A stretch of DNA of 64,000 nucleotides from GCA-958296115 sp965222445 (lineage in GTDB: Bacteria > Chloroflexota > Dehalococcoidia > Lucifugimonadales > CAJWER01). The DNA lies in the NCBI GenBank assembly GCA_965222445.1, contig CBDCTY010000002.1, positions 2,108,001-2,172,000 of the forward strand, given 5' to 3'. Shown here piece after piece: positions 30,438 to 40,012 of this stretch. The notes beneath the pieces are model-generated. The model saw only the letters and a program-made list of their open reading frames with translations. It was not told the DNA's origin and did no database searches. The position numbers were made by a program, and so were the translations under genes. Each line of letters starts with the position of its first letter. Position 1 is the stretch's first letter.

Positions 30438-30561
30438 TACCATTTCGTTTTGACTACGCCGCCAATTCAAATCGTAGGGGCGGGTTTGAAACCCGCCCTC
30501 CCTGTCCGTCGTGGCTGCAAACCCAATTGCGCATATATGGCGGCATCACGGTGACTTGGTA
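30438..30561 (+). mobile_element. MITE copy 9 (variant B core)
   Basis: TACCAT at the left end (one change), TTGGTA at the right; 124 bp. Flanks TTA and TCA do not match, unlike most copies. Confidence 0.8.
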
Positions 30562-30808
30562 TCAGACAGGTTGCCTGTGAGCCGCTTCCCTTCTCCTGTT
30601 CTGGCATGGTCTATCCTCCTGCCCATGCTCACCATAACCCACGCCCTTTTTCGCCGTCAATGGTTGGACGGGCGGTGTACTCCATTCCACAATGATCTCA
30701 AGTTGTCACGTGGTTCTTGGCGGCTCGTGGTATCCTCGATATGCCCGGGCTGTTGCCGCAGACGTTCGCACGTTCCGCGGCACATCTACTAACACCAAGG
30801 AGACCGCC

Positions 30809-31519
30809 GTGACGATCCTGCTCTGCCATGACGACAGCTATTTGAGGGAGTTCGATGCGACCGTTGTCGGGGCGGCCGACAAGGGCGTGGTGCTCGACCG
30901 CACGGCCTTCTACCCCGGAGGCGGGGGCCAGCCGCCCGATACAGGGGTCCTGAAGTCAGGCGGGCGAGAGTGGAGGGTGCGGAAGCTGTCGAGATCGGGC
31001 GGCAAGGTCGTCCACGAGATCGAGGGCGGCGAATTCCCGCAGCAGGGCGCCGCCGTTCGGGGCGAGATCGACTGGGAGCGCAGGTACGAGCTCATGCGCA
31101 CGCACACGGCGCTCCATATCCTGTGCGGCGTCGTGTGGCGGGACTACGGCGCGCTCGTTACAGGGGGCGACATGAAGCCTTTGTCGGCGCGCATGGACTT
31201 CGAGCTGGAGAGCATGTCGGCCGACTTCGCCATGGAGATGGAGGAGCGCATCAACGAGGAGGTCGAGGCCGCGAGGCCAGTCGAGATCCGCACGCTGCCA
31301 CGCGAGGAGGCGTTCGAGATACCCGACCTGATACGCACGAAGATCAACCTGCTGCCCGATTCGATCAGGGAAGTGCGTACCGTCGATATATCGGGTCTGG
31401 ACCTCCAGGCCGATGGCGGCACCCACGTCGCCAACACTCGCGAGGTGGGCCGGATCAGGGTCGTGGGCCGCGAGAGCAAGGGGCGGATCAACAAGCGGCT
31501 GAGGATAGCGGTCGAGTAG
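30809..31519 (+). CDS. Alanyl-tRNA editing protein, AlaX-like
   Basis: Stand-alone editing domain related to the AlaRS C-terminal editing region; deacylates mischarged tRNA-Ala. FYPGGGGQPPDTG is the conserved glycine-rich start; RTHTALHIL gives the HxxxH zinc pair; ADGGTHVANT gives the later histidine. 236 residues from a GTG at 30809, preceded six bases upstream by AAGGAG; the longer open frame from 30692 lacks homology. The adjacent upstream region is MITE sequence, so the promoter probably lies between 30562 and 30790. Confidence 0.88.
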   Translation: MTILLCHDDSYLREFDATVVGAADKGVVLDRTAFYPGGGGQPPDTGVLKSGGREWRVRKLSRSGGKVVHEIEGGEFPQQGAAVRGEIDWERRYELMRTHTALHILCGVVWRDYGALVTGGDMKPLSARMDFELESMSADFAMEMEERINEEVEAARPVEIRTLPREEAFEIPDLIRTKINLLPDSIREVRTVDISGLDLQADGGTHVANTREVGRIRVVGRESKGRINKRLRIAVE

Positions 31520-32000
31520 CGTCACGCGCCTCCCGTGAGGTCCGCTGGTGTGCAGCCCGCTTGGTATGTACGCATTTCCTTACGCCAATTCGTTTGACCA
31601 CGCCGCCCAGTCAGATCGTAGGGCGGGTTCAGGACTGTTGCAGACCCGCCCCAACGTCGGTCGCGCCGCCGGATGCCCGGATGCGGCGAAGATCGTCATG
31701 GGGGAGGCCCCGCCTTGGGCCCCTGGATTCCCGTCTTCACGGGAATGACGGTTGAATGCGCGTGAGATTTGAGGAACACCGGGGCGTCTCGAGGTCATGG
31801 CTGCGGGGAGGGCGGGTTGCAAACCCCCCCCTACGACCGTGGTTCAGGATGGAGTGCCCGGGCCGTTCGCCCACTGCCTCCGAGCCGTGCTCTGTTCTAG
31901 CAGCCCTAACACGCAAAGAGCATTACTTGTAATCATGCCAGCTATGGTGTAGGATGGACGGTGGTTTGCGCCGGAACGGGCGATTAGGAAAGGGGACTGA
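31520..32000. other. Intergenic region with decayed repeats
   Basis: 480 bp without a gene. Contains a diverged variant-B MITE from about 31580 to 31655, a GGATTCCCGTCTTCACGGGAAT palindrome near 31727-31748, and promoter-proximal sequence for the ABC genes. AGGGGAC precedes the ATG at 32001. Confidence 0.6.
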
Positions 32001-32732
32001 ATGAGCGACTTCATCATTTCTGCGGAAGGGGTCGAGAAGACCTACGACACGGGGGCAGTGAAGGTCAATGCGCTGAGGGGCGTCGACCTGGATGTGGAGC
32101 GAGGCGAGATCGTCTCGATCATGGGGCCCAGCGGGTGCGGCAAGACTACGCTGCTGAACTGTCTGTCTGGTCTGGACGATCTGGACGGGGGCCGCGTGCT
32201 GATCGACGGGGTGGTCCTGAACGACCTGCCTGACGACGAGAGGAGCGAGTACCGGGCCCGTCGGATGGGCTTCGTCTTCCAGATGTACAACCTGCTTCCC
32301 GTGCTGTCAGCGGTGGAAAACGTGGAGATGCCCCTTCTTGTGTCGGGCGTAAGCTCCTCCGAGTCCCGGACGCGGGCCCTGGAGATGTTGGACATGGTAG
32401 GCCTGGCGGACTGGGCGCAGCACGCGCCCGGCGAGCTGTCGGGCGGTCAGAGGCAGCGGGTGACGATAGCTCGGGCCCTGGTGAATTCGCCGGCAATCGT
32501 CTGGGCCGACGAGCCTACGGGAGACCTGGACAGCGAGAACGCGGCGGAGATCGTTGCGCTGATCCAGGAGCTGAACCGGACGAACGGCCAGACGTTCGTG
32601 GTCGTCACGCACGCCATCGAGGTGGGGCGAAAGGCGCGGCGCATCGTGAGGATGCGCGACGGGTCCATCGAGGACGACGGCCTGGGCTCGGCGACAAGCT
32701 CGGGTGACGCCGGGCAGGAGGCCGCAGGGTAA
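32001..32732 (+). CDS. ABC transporter ATP-binding protein (MacB/LolD type)
   Basis: 243 residues. Walker A GPSGCGKTT, Q-loop FVFQMYNLLP, signature LSGGQRQRV, Walker B IVWADEPTGDLD and H-loop VVTHAIEV all present in order. MacB/LolD-type ATPases power FtsX-like permeases that move lipoproteins, peptides or drugs rather than solute importers. Its stop overlaps the start of the permease by one base (TAATG), so the two form an operon and one complex. Confidence 0.93.
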   Translation: MSDFIISAEGVEKTYDTGAVKVNALRGVDLDVERGEIVSIMGPSGCGKTTLLNCLSGLDDLDGGRVLIDGVVLNDLPDDERSEYRARRMGFVFQMYNLLPVLSAVENVEMPLLVSGVSSSESRTRALEMLDMVGLADWAQHAPGELSGGQRQRVTIARALVNSPAIVWADEPTGDLDSENAAEIVALIQELNRTNGQTFVVVTHAIEVGRKARRIVRMRDGSIEDDGLGSATSSGDAGQEAAG

Positions 32733-35700
32733 TGGAGGAGCTATTCGGCCTGTCCATGACGACCCTGATGTACGTCCTGCTGGGAGTGGTGCTCACGTGC
32801 ATGGCCGTGCTCGGCGTGCTGGCGGCGCGGAACAGGATCATGCTGAAGATGGGGCTGCGGCCCATTCCGCGCAGGCCGGGCCAGACCGCGCTCATCATCA
32901 TGGGGGTGATGCTGAGCACGGTGATAATGGCCGCGGCGTTCGGCACGGGGGATACGCTCAGCTCTTCGATCCGCAACGGTGCGGTGGAGTGGCTCCAAGA
33001 GATCGACGAGCTGGTCGTGCCGACGAGGGCGGGTGAGGACGCGAGGTTCGGCGCGGCGTACATCACCGAGGAGCGGTTCGGGGAGCTGCTCGTACACCTG
33101 TCGGCCAACGACAAGATAGACGGCATCATGCCGCAGGCGGCGGAGAGCGTCTCGGTCCAGAACATCAGGACGGGGCTCACCGAGGGTCGCATGAGACTGG
33201 TCGGCATAGACCCGGCCATGCTCGATGGGTTTCAGGGCCTCAGCCTGCTGGACGGCGGGGAGGCGCGGCTCGAAGATCTGGCGCCGGACGAGGTGTACGT
33301 CTCGGAGCCGAGCGTCGAGGAGCTCGAAGCCGAGGTCGGCGATGAGCTCGAGGTGTTCCTGGAGGGCCGGAGCGAGAGGCTGAAGATCGCGGGAGTCGTG
33401 AGCGCCGGCGGATTCGCGGGCATCGAGCCGACGATGGTGGTCCCGCTCGATAGGGCCCAGACGCTGCTGGACCGGCCCGATCAGATCAACACCATCGTCA
33501 TATCCAACCGGGGAGACTCCCGCACTGGCGTCGACCTCAGCGAGGACGTTACGAAAGACCTGCGGGTGCTCTTCAACGACAGGCAGGTCGCTGAGGAGCT
33601 CAAGGCGCTGTTCGGCAGGGAGGACATTCTCGGGGCGCTGGACGGCAGGATCGCCGAGCTGGAGGAGGAGGTCGGCGAGTCGGGCTCGAACGACGAGCTG
33701 GACGACCTGAGGGACTTTACCGCCGAGCTTCGCAAGCCGGAGCTGACCGACGACCTGAGCAGTCTTCTGGCCGACCCGGAAGTGACGCAGGTGGTCGTTG
33801 AGCAGCTGGAGGAGGCTGAGCTGGATTCGGCGACTGCCGAGGCGTATACGCTGCTGGCGGGGCTGGCGGAGCTCCAGGTGCTGGACATCAAGCGCGACAT
33901 CGTCGAGGCCTCCGAGGAGGCGGGCACCGGTGTGACGTCCATATTCATCCTGTTCAGCTCGTTCTCGATCATGGTGGGAATACTGCTGATCTTCCTGATA
34001 TTCGTGATGCTCGCCTCGGCGCGAAGGTCGGAGATGGGCATGGCGCGGGCCGTCGGAGCCAAGCGGCGCCACCTGGTGATGATGTTCGCCTTCGAGGGGA
34101 CGGCGTACGCTATCGTATCGGCGGCCATTGGCGTGGTGCTGGGGCTGGGCGTAAGCATGCTGATGGTGACGGTGATGAACCAGATATTCTCCGGCCTGGA
34201 CGAGACCTTCACCCTCGCAATCCACTTCGAGCCCCGCAGCGTGGTGGTGGCGTACTGCCTGGGGATGACAATCACCTTCGCGACCGTGGCGGTGTCGGCG
34301 TACAGGGTGAGCCGTCTGAACATCGTGGTCGCCATTCGCGGCCTGCCGGAGTCGATCATCCCCAAGGGCGAGACGCCATTCAAGGAGCGGCTGTTTGGGC
34401 TGCTCAAGTCGGTCGTGCTCCCGGCCTACCACCTGGTCGCGGCGTTCAGGGCGCTGTTCCGGCGCAGGGTCGGGGAGTTCGGCAAGAACCTGGGGCTATC
34501 CGTGGTCGTGGCCCTGCCTCCCGTGTGGCTCACGGCGATAGTGATAGGCGTTCTCAGGTTCATCCAGCCGTACCTGCTGAGGGGGTGGCTGGTGCTCGTC
34601 GCGGGAGTCGTCCTCACCTACTTCGGTGCTGCCGTATGGGAGAGGTCTTCGTGGTTCGGAGCGGGTGTATCTCTCACTGTGGTGGGGCTGGGACTGATGC
34701 TGAAGTGGGGGCTTGGGCGGACGCAGATGCGGTCCGAAACCGTCGACAGGATCGCCTATACGATCGCCGGCGTGGTGATGCTTGTCTTCTGGGCGCTGCC
34801 GGAGTCTGTGCTGAAGCCGCTGGTGGGGGAGCTGCAGGGGGACTTCGACATAATGTTCGTTTCCGGCATTGCCATGGTGGGGGCCGCCGTGTGGACGGTG
34901 ATGTACAACTCGGACCTGCTGGTCCGCGGGTTGTCGGCGCTGACCTCCCGCTTCGGCCGGATCAGGCCCGCGCTGGTGACGGCGGTCGCCTACCCGATGA
35001 GCTCGAAGTTCCGGACGGGGCTGACGCTTGCGATGTTCGCCCTCGTGATCTTCACGCTGGTCATCATGTCTGTGCTGACGAAGGCCTTCACGACGCAGTT
35101 CGAGGAGCCGCGCAAGGTGTACATGGGCTTCGACGCGGGCGGGTCGATCAACTTCAACACGCCGGTCGACGACATCGACGCGGCCATAGACGCTGCGCCG
35201 GATGTGTCGGCGTTGGACTTCGAGGCGGTGGGCGGCGTCACCAACATACCGGTCGAGATGAGGCAGAGCGAGGGAGAGAGCGGGCGGTGGCTCCCCCGGA
35301 CGGCGATGCTGCTGGACGACGCCTTCCTGTCGGCGGCCGACGTGGAGCTGAAGGTCATCGCCGACGGGTATGGCCCCAGCGTTGAGGATGTGCTGAGGCA
35401 GATGAGAGACGACCCGTCACTGGCCCTCGTGGGCGGGTGGCTGGTGCCCAACAACGCGGCGGAAATCGCCCGCGACCCGGACGCGCAGCGACTGCTCGGC
35501 GACCTCCACTACAATTCGTCGAGCATGGAGGCGGTCTCCGTGGACGCGAGGGAGCCGTTCACTGGCGTCGAGGTCTCCCTCACGGTGATCGGCGTAGTGG
35601 ACAGGGTCCACGCCGACGCCTTCAGGATGATCGGCTCCAAGAGCCTGATCGACGATGCGGCCCCATTTCCAATTCCGGTGACGGAGTACCGTTTCAGGGT

Positions 35701-36226
35701 ATCGGACAAGGCGGACGTGAAGGATGCGGCTAATGCTCTGGAGGCCGCCCTGCTGGAGAACGGGATGCAGACGGAGGTGTTCGAGGAGACCATCGACGAG
35801 CAGAATGCGGCCGGGCAGGCGTTCTTCAGGCTGTTCACGGGCTTCATGGCCCTGGGGCTCCTCGTCGGAGTGGCGGCGCTGGGCGTGGTGAGCACGCGCG
35901 CCGTGGTGGAGCGGCGCCAACACATTGGGGTGATGCGGGCGATCGGTTACAAGCGGGGAATGATCGCGCTCAGCTTCCTGCTGGAGTCGTCCTTCGTTTC
36001 GGTGCTCGGCTCCATCATCGGGCTGGGGCTGGGTCTCCTACTGTCGTACAACGCGGTGAACAGCATACGGGCCGAAGCGGGCATCGAGGGGATCGCCTTC
36101 TCGGTGCCGTGGCTGCAGCTCGGGCTCATCCTGGCGCTCACGTACGGCTTCTCGCTCCTGACGACCTTCATCCCGGCGCGGCAGGCTTCGAGGATATACC
36201 CCGCGGAGGCGTTGAGGTACGAGTAG
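32732..36226 (+). CDS. ABC transporter permease with two FtsX domains
   Basis: 1164 residues. N-terminal membrane segment (residues about 8-32), large extracytoplasmic region with a coiled-coil-like acidic part (about 290-390), first FtsX domain with three membrane segments near 405-530, then an extra block of hydrophobic segments (about 595-735), a second extracytoplasmic domain, and a C-terminal FtsX domain from about 1030 that ends in ARQASRIYPAEALRYE, a typical end for the family. The layout resembles fused double permeases (DUF214/LolE-like) and could explain why only one permease gene accompanies the ATPase. Cargo unknown. Confidence 0.9.
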   Translation: MEELFGLSMTTLMYVLLGVVLTCMAVLGVLAARNRIMLKMGLRPIPRRPGQTALIIMGVMLSTVIMAAAFGTGDTLSSSIRNGAVEWLQEIDELVVPTRAGEDARFGAAYITEERFGELLVHLSANDKIDGIMPQAAESVSVQNIRTGLTEGRMRLVGIDPAMLDGFQGLSLLDGGEARLEDLAPDEVYVSEPSVEELEAEVGDELEVFLEGRSERLKIAGVVSAGGFAGIEPTMVVPLDRAQTLLDRPDQINTIVISNRGDSRTGVDLSEDVTKDLRVLFNDRQVAEELKALFGREDILGALDGRIAELEEEVGESGSNDELDDLRDFTAELRKPELTDDLSSLLADPEVTQVVVEQLEEAELDSATAEAYTLLAGLAELQVLDIKRDIVEASEEAGTGVTSIFILFSSFSIMVGILLIFLIFVMLASARRSEMGMARAVGAKRRHLVMMFAFEGTAYAIVSAAIGVVLGLGVSMLMVTVMNQIFSGLDETFTLAIHFEPRSVVVAYCLGMTITFATVAVSAYRVSRLNIVVAIRGLPESIIPKGETPFKERLFGLLKSVVLPAYHLVAAFRALFRRRVGEFGKNLGLSVVVALPPVWLTAIVIGVLRFIQPYLLRGWLVLVAGVVLTYFGAAVWERSSWFGAGVSLTVVGLGLMLKWGLGRTQMRSETVDRIAYTIAGVVMLVFWALPESVLKPLVGELQGDFDIMFVSGIAMVGAAVWTVMYNSDLLVRGLSALTSRFGRIRPALVTAVAYPMSSKFRTGLTLAMFALVIFTLVIMSVLTKAFTTQFEEPRKVYMGFDAGGSINFNTPVDDIDAAIDAAPDVSALDFEAVGGVTNIPVEMRQSEGESGRWLPRTAMLLDDAFLSAADVELKVIADGYGPSVEDVLRQMRDDPSLALVGGWLVPNNAAEIARDPDAQRLLGDLHYNSSSMEAVSVDAREPFTGVEVSLTVIGVVDRVHADAFRMIGSKSLIDDAAPFPIPVTEYRFRVSDKADVKDAANALEAALLENGMQTEVFEETIDEQNAAGQAFFRLFTGFMALGLLVGVAALGVVSTRAVVERRQHIGVMRAIGYKRGMIALSFLLESSFVSVLGSIIGLGLGLLLSYNAVNSIRAEAGIEGIAFSVPWLQLGLILALTYGFSLLTTFIPARQASRIYPAEALRYE

Positions 36227-36400
36227 GCAGGCCTAGCTTCGTCACTCCGGCGAACGCCGGAGTCCAGGGATGCAAAGTGGGCGGAACGGCGGTAAGGGGC
36301 GTGCCCGTGTCGGTGCATGCGCCCCATAGCCCTCGTTCGCGCTGAGCCTGTCGAAGGTATGAGCCTGGAACGAATTCCTGAAATGCCATTACTTGCCTCT
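36227..36400. repeat. Palindromic intergenic repeats downstream of the permease
   Basis: CACTCCGGCGAACGCCGGAGT at about 36241-36261 forms a strong hairpin and could act as a terminator without T-run. A single TGAGCCTGTCGAAGG unit follows near 36343. Confidence 0.6.
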
Positions 36401-36507
36401 ATAGCCTGACTTGCGCGTACGCGCAATATATGCTTCGAGGGGTACGGGAAAGATGCCCTCACCCTCGTCTATTCCACATGTCTCTACGTCGCTGCGAAGC
36501 TAGGTGA

Positions 36508-36630
36508 CACCAACTTATTTTGAGCGCGCCGTAAAGCCGTCATTCCCGCGAAGAGCCTGCCCCGTACGCGATACGGGGCGGGAACCCACTCCTGGCCACA
36601 CATATACGGCGGCATCACGGTGACTTGGTA
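36508..36630 (+). mobile_element. MITE copy 10 (long core)
   Basis: CACCAA...TTGGTA, 123 bp, flanked by matching TGA at 36505-36507 and 36631-36633, showing that the middle base of the target triplet can vary. Confidence 0.88.
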
Positions 36631-36797
36631 TGACATGCTTGATGACATCGTAGTAGTTGGTGGTTTCGCCCCATCCCTCCTAGTTGACCAGGAACAGTTG
36701 CCTTGGGGTCTCGACGCGCACGCGGGGACGATGGATCTGGACTTGGGACTCGCTTTGGCCATGCTCGAAGAGGAGCGATACCGAGAACTGAGAGTAA

Positions 36798-36921
36798 TAC
36801 CAATTCATTTTGAGCGCGCCGTAAAGCCGTCATTCCCGCGAAGAGCCTGCCCCGTACTCGATACGGGGCGGGAACCCACTCCCTGGCCACACATATACGG
36901 CGGCATCACGGTGACTTGGTA
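36798..36921 (+). mobile_element. MITE copy 11 (long core, TACTCGATA loop)
   Basis: 124 bp; TAA left, TTA shared with copy 12 right. Confidence 0.9.
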
Positions 36922-36924
36922 TTA

Positions 36925-37047
36925 TACCAATCCATTTTGAGCGCACCGTAAAGCCGTCATTCCCGCGAAGAGCCTGCCCCCGAGCAGTCGGGGGCGGGAA
37001 TCCACTCCCTGGCCGCACATATACGGTGGCATCACGGTGACTTGGTA
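36925..37047 (+). mobile_element. MITE copy 12 (long core, GAGCAGTC loop)
   Basis: 123 bp; TTA left, TCA right. Tandem with copy 11; outer flanks of the pair differ, consistent with recombination or a small deletion at this site. Confidence 0.88.
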
Positions 37048-37413
37048 TCAGGATGCAGGATTCGCGCCAGACGTCAATGAGCAGGGCAATCCTACCCTTC
37101 AACGCTGGAGAGCTGGTTTCCACCCGTCCACAACTATCGACTTCCTGATCCCGCCGAGCGTGGAGACGGACCAAGGAGGCGGTTTGCGGCGCATCCGCCC
37201 CGACTTCGCAGCGGTGATAACCCCAGGCCTGCATATTGCATTCATGGATCGCCGGAGGGTTGAGTTGTCCGGCCCCACTCCCTCAGGGGAGCAAGCGACG
37301 AGGACCATCTGGGTCTGTGGCCCCGGGGCATTCACTGTGCTCAAAGCACTGGCCTTAGGAATCGAGGAGCGAACAAAGACGCTTACGACTTGACGTACGT
37401 GTGGAGCGGCTTA

Positions 37414-37537
37414 TACCAATTTATTTTGAGCGCGCCGTAAAGCCGTCATTCCCGCGAAGAGCCTGCCCCGTACTCGATACGGGGCGGGAACCCACTCCCT
37501 GGCCGCACATATACGGCGGCATCACGGTGACTTGGTA
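37414..37537 (+). mobile_element. MITE copy 13 (long core, TACTCGATA loop)
   Basis: 124 bp with matching TTA at 37411-37413 and 37538-37540. Confidence 0.92.
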
Positions 37538-37759
37538 TTAGGAGTCAAGGAGGTTGCTCAGTGCCTAAAGCCCGCTGCTCGTCGATCCTGATGTTGAACA
37601 GGCATTGACGATCATCAGGGAGGACTTTACCTCGCACGATAGCATTGGTCCCAGGAGGACGGCAGAGTTCGTCACCGGTGGTTCTCACGATGACATCCAA
37701 GCTGACGCTGTCGGTCTTGCAGTCAGGCTGCTATCGGCCTGCGCAACGTCTGACACAGG

Positions 37760-40012
37760 CTAGACTTCGGCCTCTTCCTGGCTTGCTTCGGAGATGGCCT
37801 CAGCGGGATTGAGGGGGAGCTCGACGATCATCTCCGTGAACTCGCCGGGCTCCGTCTCTACCCGTATGGCGCCGCCGTGCTCGCGCACGATGTCGCTGGA
37901 CATGGCGAGGCCGAGCCCCGTGCCCTCGCCGGTGGGCTTGGTCGTAAAGAACGGGTTGAATATCTTCTCTACGACTTCGGGCGGCATGCCGTTTCCGTTG
38001 TCCCTGATGCCGATCGTAACGTGTTCGTCGTCGCGGGAGGACTTGAGCGTGAGCGTTGGGAAGTACGTTTCGGTCGTGGTGCGCCGCTTCTCGTCGGTGG
38101 CGTAGCATGCGTTGCCGACCATGTTGAGGAAGACGCGGCCGAGGTCCTGGGGGATCACCTCCAGCTCGCCCACCTCGGGGCCGAATTCCCGCTCTATGGT
38201 GAGGTTGAAGTCCGGGTCGGTGGCCCGCGCGCTGTGATAGGCGAGGGCTGTGTACTCGTCCAGCAGGCCGTTGATGTCCGTGACTTGCGTGTCGCCGGAG
38301 CCGCGGCCCATCATGAGCATGTCGTGGACGATGCGGTTGGCCCGGTTGCCGTGTGAACGGATGCGCTCCAGGTTGCCCGACAGGTCGTCCGAGATTTCCT
38401 GCAGGAGTCCATACTGCTCTTCGTCCACCTTGTCTTCGACCTCCTCCATGACCTCCTTGAACTCCACCAGGAGCTCTTCGGATACCTCGGAGAAGTTCGT
38501 GACGAAGTTCAGCGGATTCTTGATCTCGTGCGCTACGCCCGCGGTTAGCTCACCGAGCGCCGCCAGCTTCTCGCGCATGACTATCTGGTCCTGGGCCCTC
38601 TGAAGGTCTGCCAGGACCACTTCCATCTGCTCGTTCTTCTCCTGGAGCTCTTCGGCGAGCTTCTCGACCAGGTTCAGACGCTGGACCTCGAGGGCGTGCC
38701 GGCGGAACACCTCGAGTGCCGAAGCCATGTCCGCCACCTCGTCGCGTCCTCCGATCTCCACCCTAGCCTCGAGGTCGCCGCCAGCCATGCGCCGCATCCA
38801 GTCGGACAGCATCTGGAGACGGCGCAGGAGTATGCGTCCGACGAAGCCCCAGGCTATGAGGAATGCGCCGGTGATGCTGATCGCCGTGATCGCCAGCAGG
38901 AGGGTGCGGCCCGTAAGGATCGCCTGCGTGGAGGCCTGCGCGGCTTCGTCGGCCCCAGTGCGGGCAGCGCTTACGAGGCCGTCGACCTCGGTGAGGACAT
39001 CGACCGAGATGTCGCGGTTCTTTCCCAGGTTCTGCTCCTGAGTCTCTATGATGCGGAGCCTTCCGACGAGCAGTTCGAAGCCGTTGTCCTCGCCGGTGCC
39101 CAGCTTGATTAGGCTGCTGATGATCGGCTCTACCTCAGCGTGCAATGGAGCCTCTTGCAGAGCTGACAGGCTCCGCTCGATGCTGCCCGTGGCGGACTCG
39201 AAGCGCTCCTTCAGAGGCTCGATTAGCGGAGCATCGGATACTGCGAAGGCGCTCTCCAGTATCTGAATTGCCGTTATGGCGTCTGCGTGCAGTCCCTGCA
39301 AGTATCGGTAGTGTGCCAACTCAGAATCCGAGAAGTGTTTGGCACTGTCTTCCGGAGGATCGCCGAGGCTCGAGTAGCCCGTCATCGTATAGAAGAACTG
39401 GTCATCCACGGCGGGGACCATGATGTCATCCAGCCGAATGCGCAGCTTTGTAAGCTCCGCTCTCAGGGCCTCTCGACGCGTGGTCAGCGCGAACAGCTCG
39501 ACCATACCGTCTTCTATGGCATGGATGTTGAGGATGAGCGTGTCGACATTGGCGCGGATCCGTTCGAAACGGGCCGTGCTGTCGTTCGCCTGGGTTTCCG
39601 CGATGCTCTGTTCATCTTCGCCGATAGCGCCGCCGAGGAGGGGCTGCTGTCCCTCGCTCTCCACACCAAGGAGGGCCAGCTGCTCTTCGAGAGAGGCGGA
39701 GGCCTCTTCGATGCTGTCGGAGACTAGGCCCAGGTCCTGAGGTATCGTGGCGGCGGTCAGGCGCGGGGCGGCGGCGACTAGGGTTGCGCTGTGCTGGGCG
39801 ACACCGAAGGCAGCCACCACCTCAGGGATGCTCTCTTCGTTCACCTGACTCTGCGAATTGCCAACGCTGTTGAACGAGAACCACCCAACGAGGCTCGCTG
39901 CCACCGTGAGGACTACGGCTCCCCCGATACCGACGTAGAGCTGGGTGGAGATTCGATAGCGGAGATCGAGAAGGGACGGCAGCCTCGAGCCGAGAACGGA
40001 TATGCTCGTCAT
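37760..40012 (-). CDS. Membrane sensor histidine kinase with HAMP domain
   Basis: About 750 residues from the ATG at 40012, which overlaps the upstream stop by ATGA; the open frame extends 56 codons further but those are arginine-rich and overlap the binding-protein gene. TM1 YVGIGGAVVLTVAASLVGW near 25-45; extracytoplasmic helical sensor to about 370; TM2 LLLAITAISITGAFLIAWG; HAMP; coiled coil; HisKA H-box GVAHEIKNPLNF; HATPase_c N, G1 and G2 boxes (NMVGNACYA, IRDNGNGMPP, GEGTGLGLAMS). No receiver domain. It is the last gene of an operon with a binding protein and Rsb-like regulators, so the binding protein may feed ligand information to it. Confidence 0.9.
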   Translation of the reverse strand: MTSISVLGSRLPSLLDLRYRISTQLYVGIGGAVVLTVAASLVGWFSFNSVGNSQSQVNEESIPEVVAAFGVAQHSATLVAAAPRLTAATIPQDLGLVSDSIEEASASLEEQLALLGVESEGQQPLLGGAIGEDEQSIAETQANDSTARFERIRANVDTLILNIHAIEDGMVELFALTTRREALRAELTKLRIRLDDIMVPAVDDQFFYTMTGYSSLGDPPEDSAKHFSDSELAHYRYLQGLHADAITAIQILESAFAVSDAPLIEPLKERFESATGSIERSLSALQEAPLHAEVEPIISSLIKLGTGEDNGFELLVGRLRIIETQEQNLGKNRDISVDVLTEVDGLVSAARTGADEAAQASTQAILTGRTLLLAITAISITGAFLIAWGFVGRILLRRLQMLSDWMRRMAGGDLEARVEIGGRDEVADMASALEVFRRHALEVQRLNLVEKLAEELQEKNEQMEVVLADLQRAQDQIVMREKLAALGELTAGVAHEIKNPLNFVTNFSEVSEELLVEFKEVMEEVEDKVDEEQYGLLQEISDDLSGNLERIRSHGNRANRIVHDMLMMGRGSGDTQVTDINGLLDEYTALAYHSARATDPDFNLTIEREFGPEVGELEVIPQDLGRVFLNMVGNACYATDEKRRTTTETYFPTLTLKSSRDDEHVTIGIRDNGNGMPPEVVEKIFNPFFTTKPTGEGTGLGLAMSSDIVREHGGAIRVETEPGEFTEMIVELPLNPAEAISEASQEEAEV

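Larger units (their letters stand above)
36400..37763 (+). pseudogene. Nucleotidyltransferase (AbiEii-like), shredded by four MITEs
   Basis: Pieces of one protein can be read in order: KLGDMLDDIVVVGGFAPSLLVDQ and GLALAMLEEERYREL (36634-36797), QDAGFAPDVNEQG..TTIDFLIPPS..FMDRRRVELSG (37049 on), NKDAYDLTYVWSG (to 37413) and GVKEVAQCLKP, VDPDVEQALTIIREDF (37541-37763). The VGG start, dispersed acidic residues and KDAYDL motif fit AbiEii/MNT-like nucleotidyltransferases found in abortive-infection and toxin systems. MITEs 10, 11+12 and 13 separate the pieces. Removing MITE 13 with one TTA, or MITE 10 with one TGA, rejoins frames. At least two further single-base shifts exist. The stop overlaps the convergent kinase stop by four bases. 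N-terminal extent uncertain. Confidence 0.72.

Noticed and set aside
32741..34432. 563-codon minus-strand open frame
   Set aside because: Antisense of the FtsX permease; His/Arg/Gln-rich composition unlike protein.
36241..36261. Rho-independent terminator after the ABC permease
   Set aside because: The hairpin is strong but has no T-run, and the palindrome is a dispersed repeat, so I list it only as a repeat.
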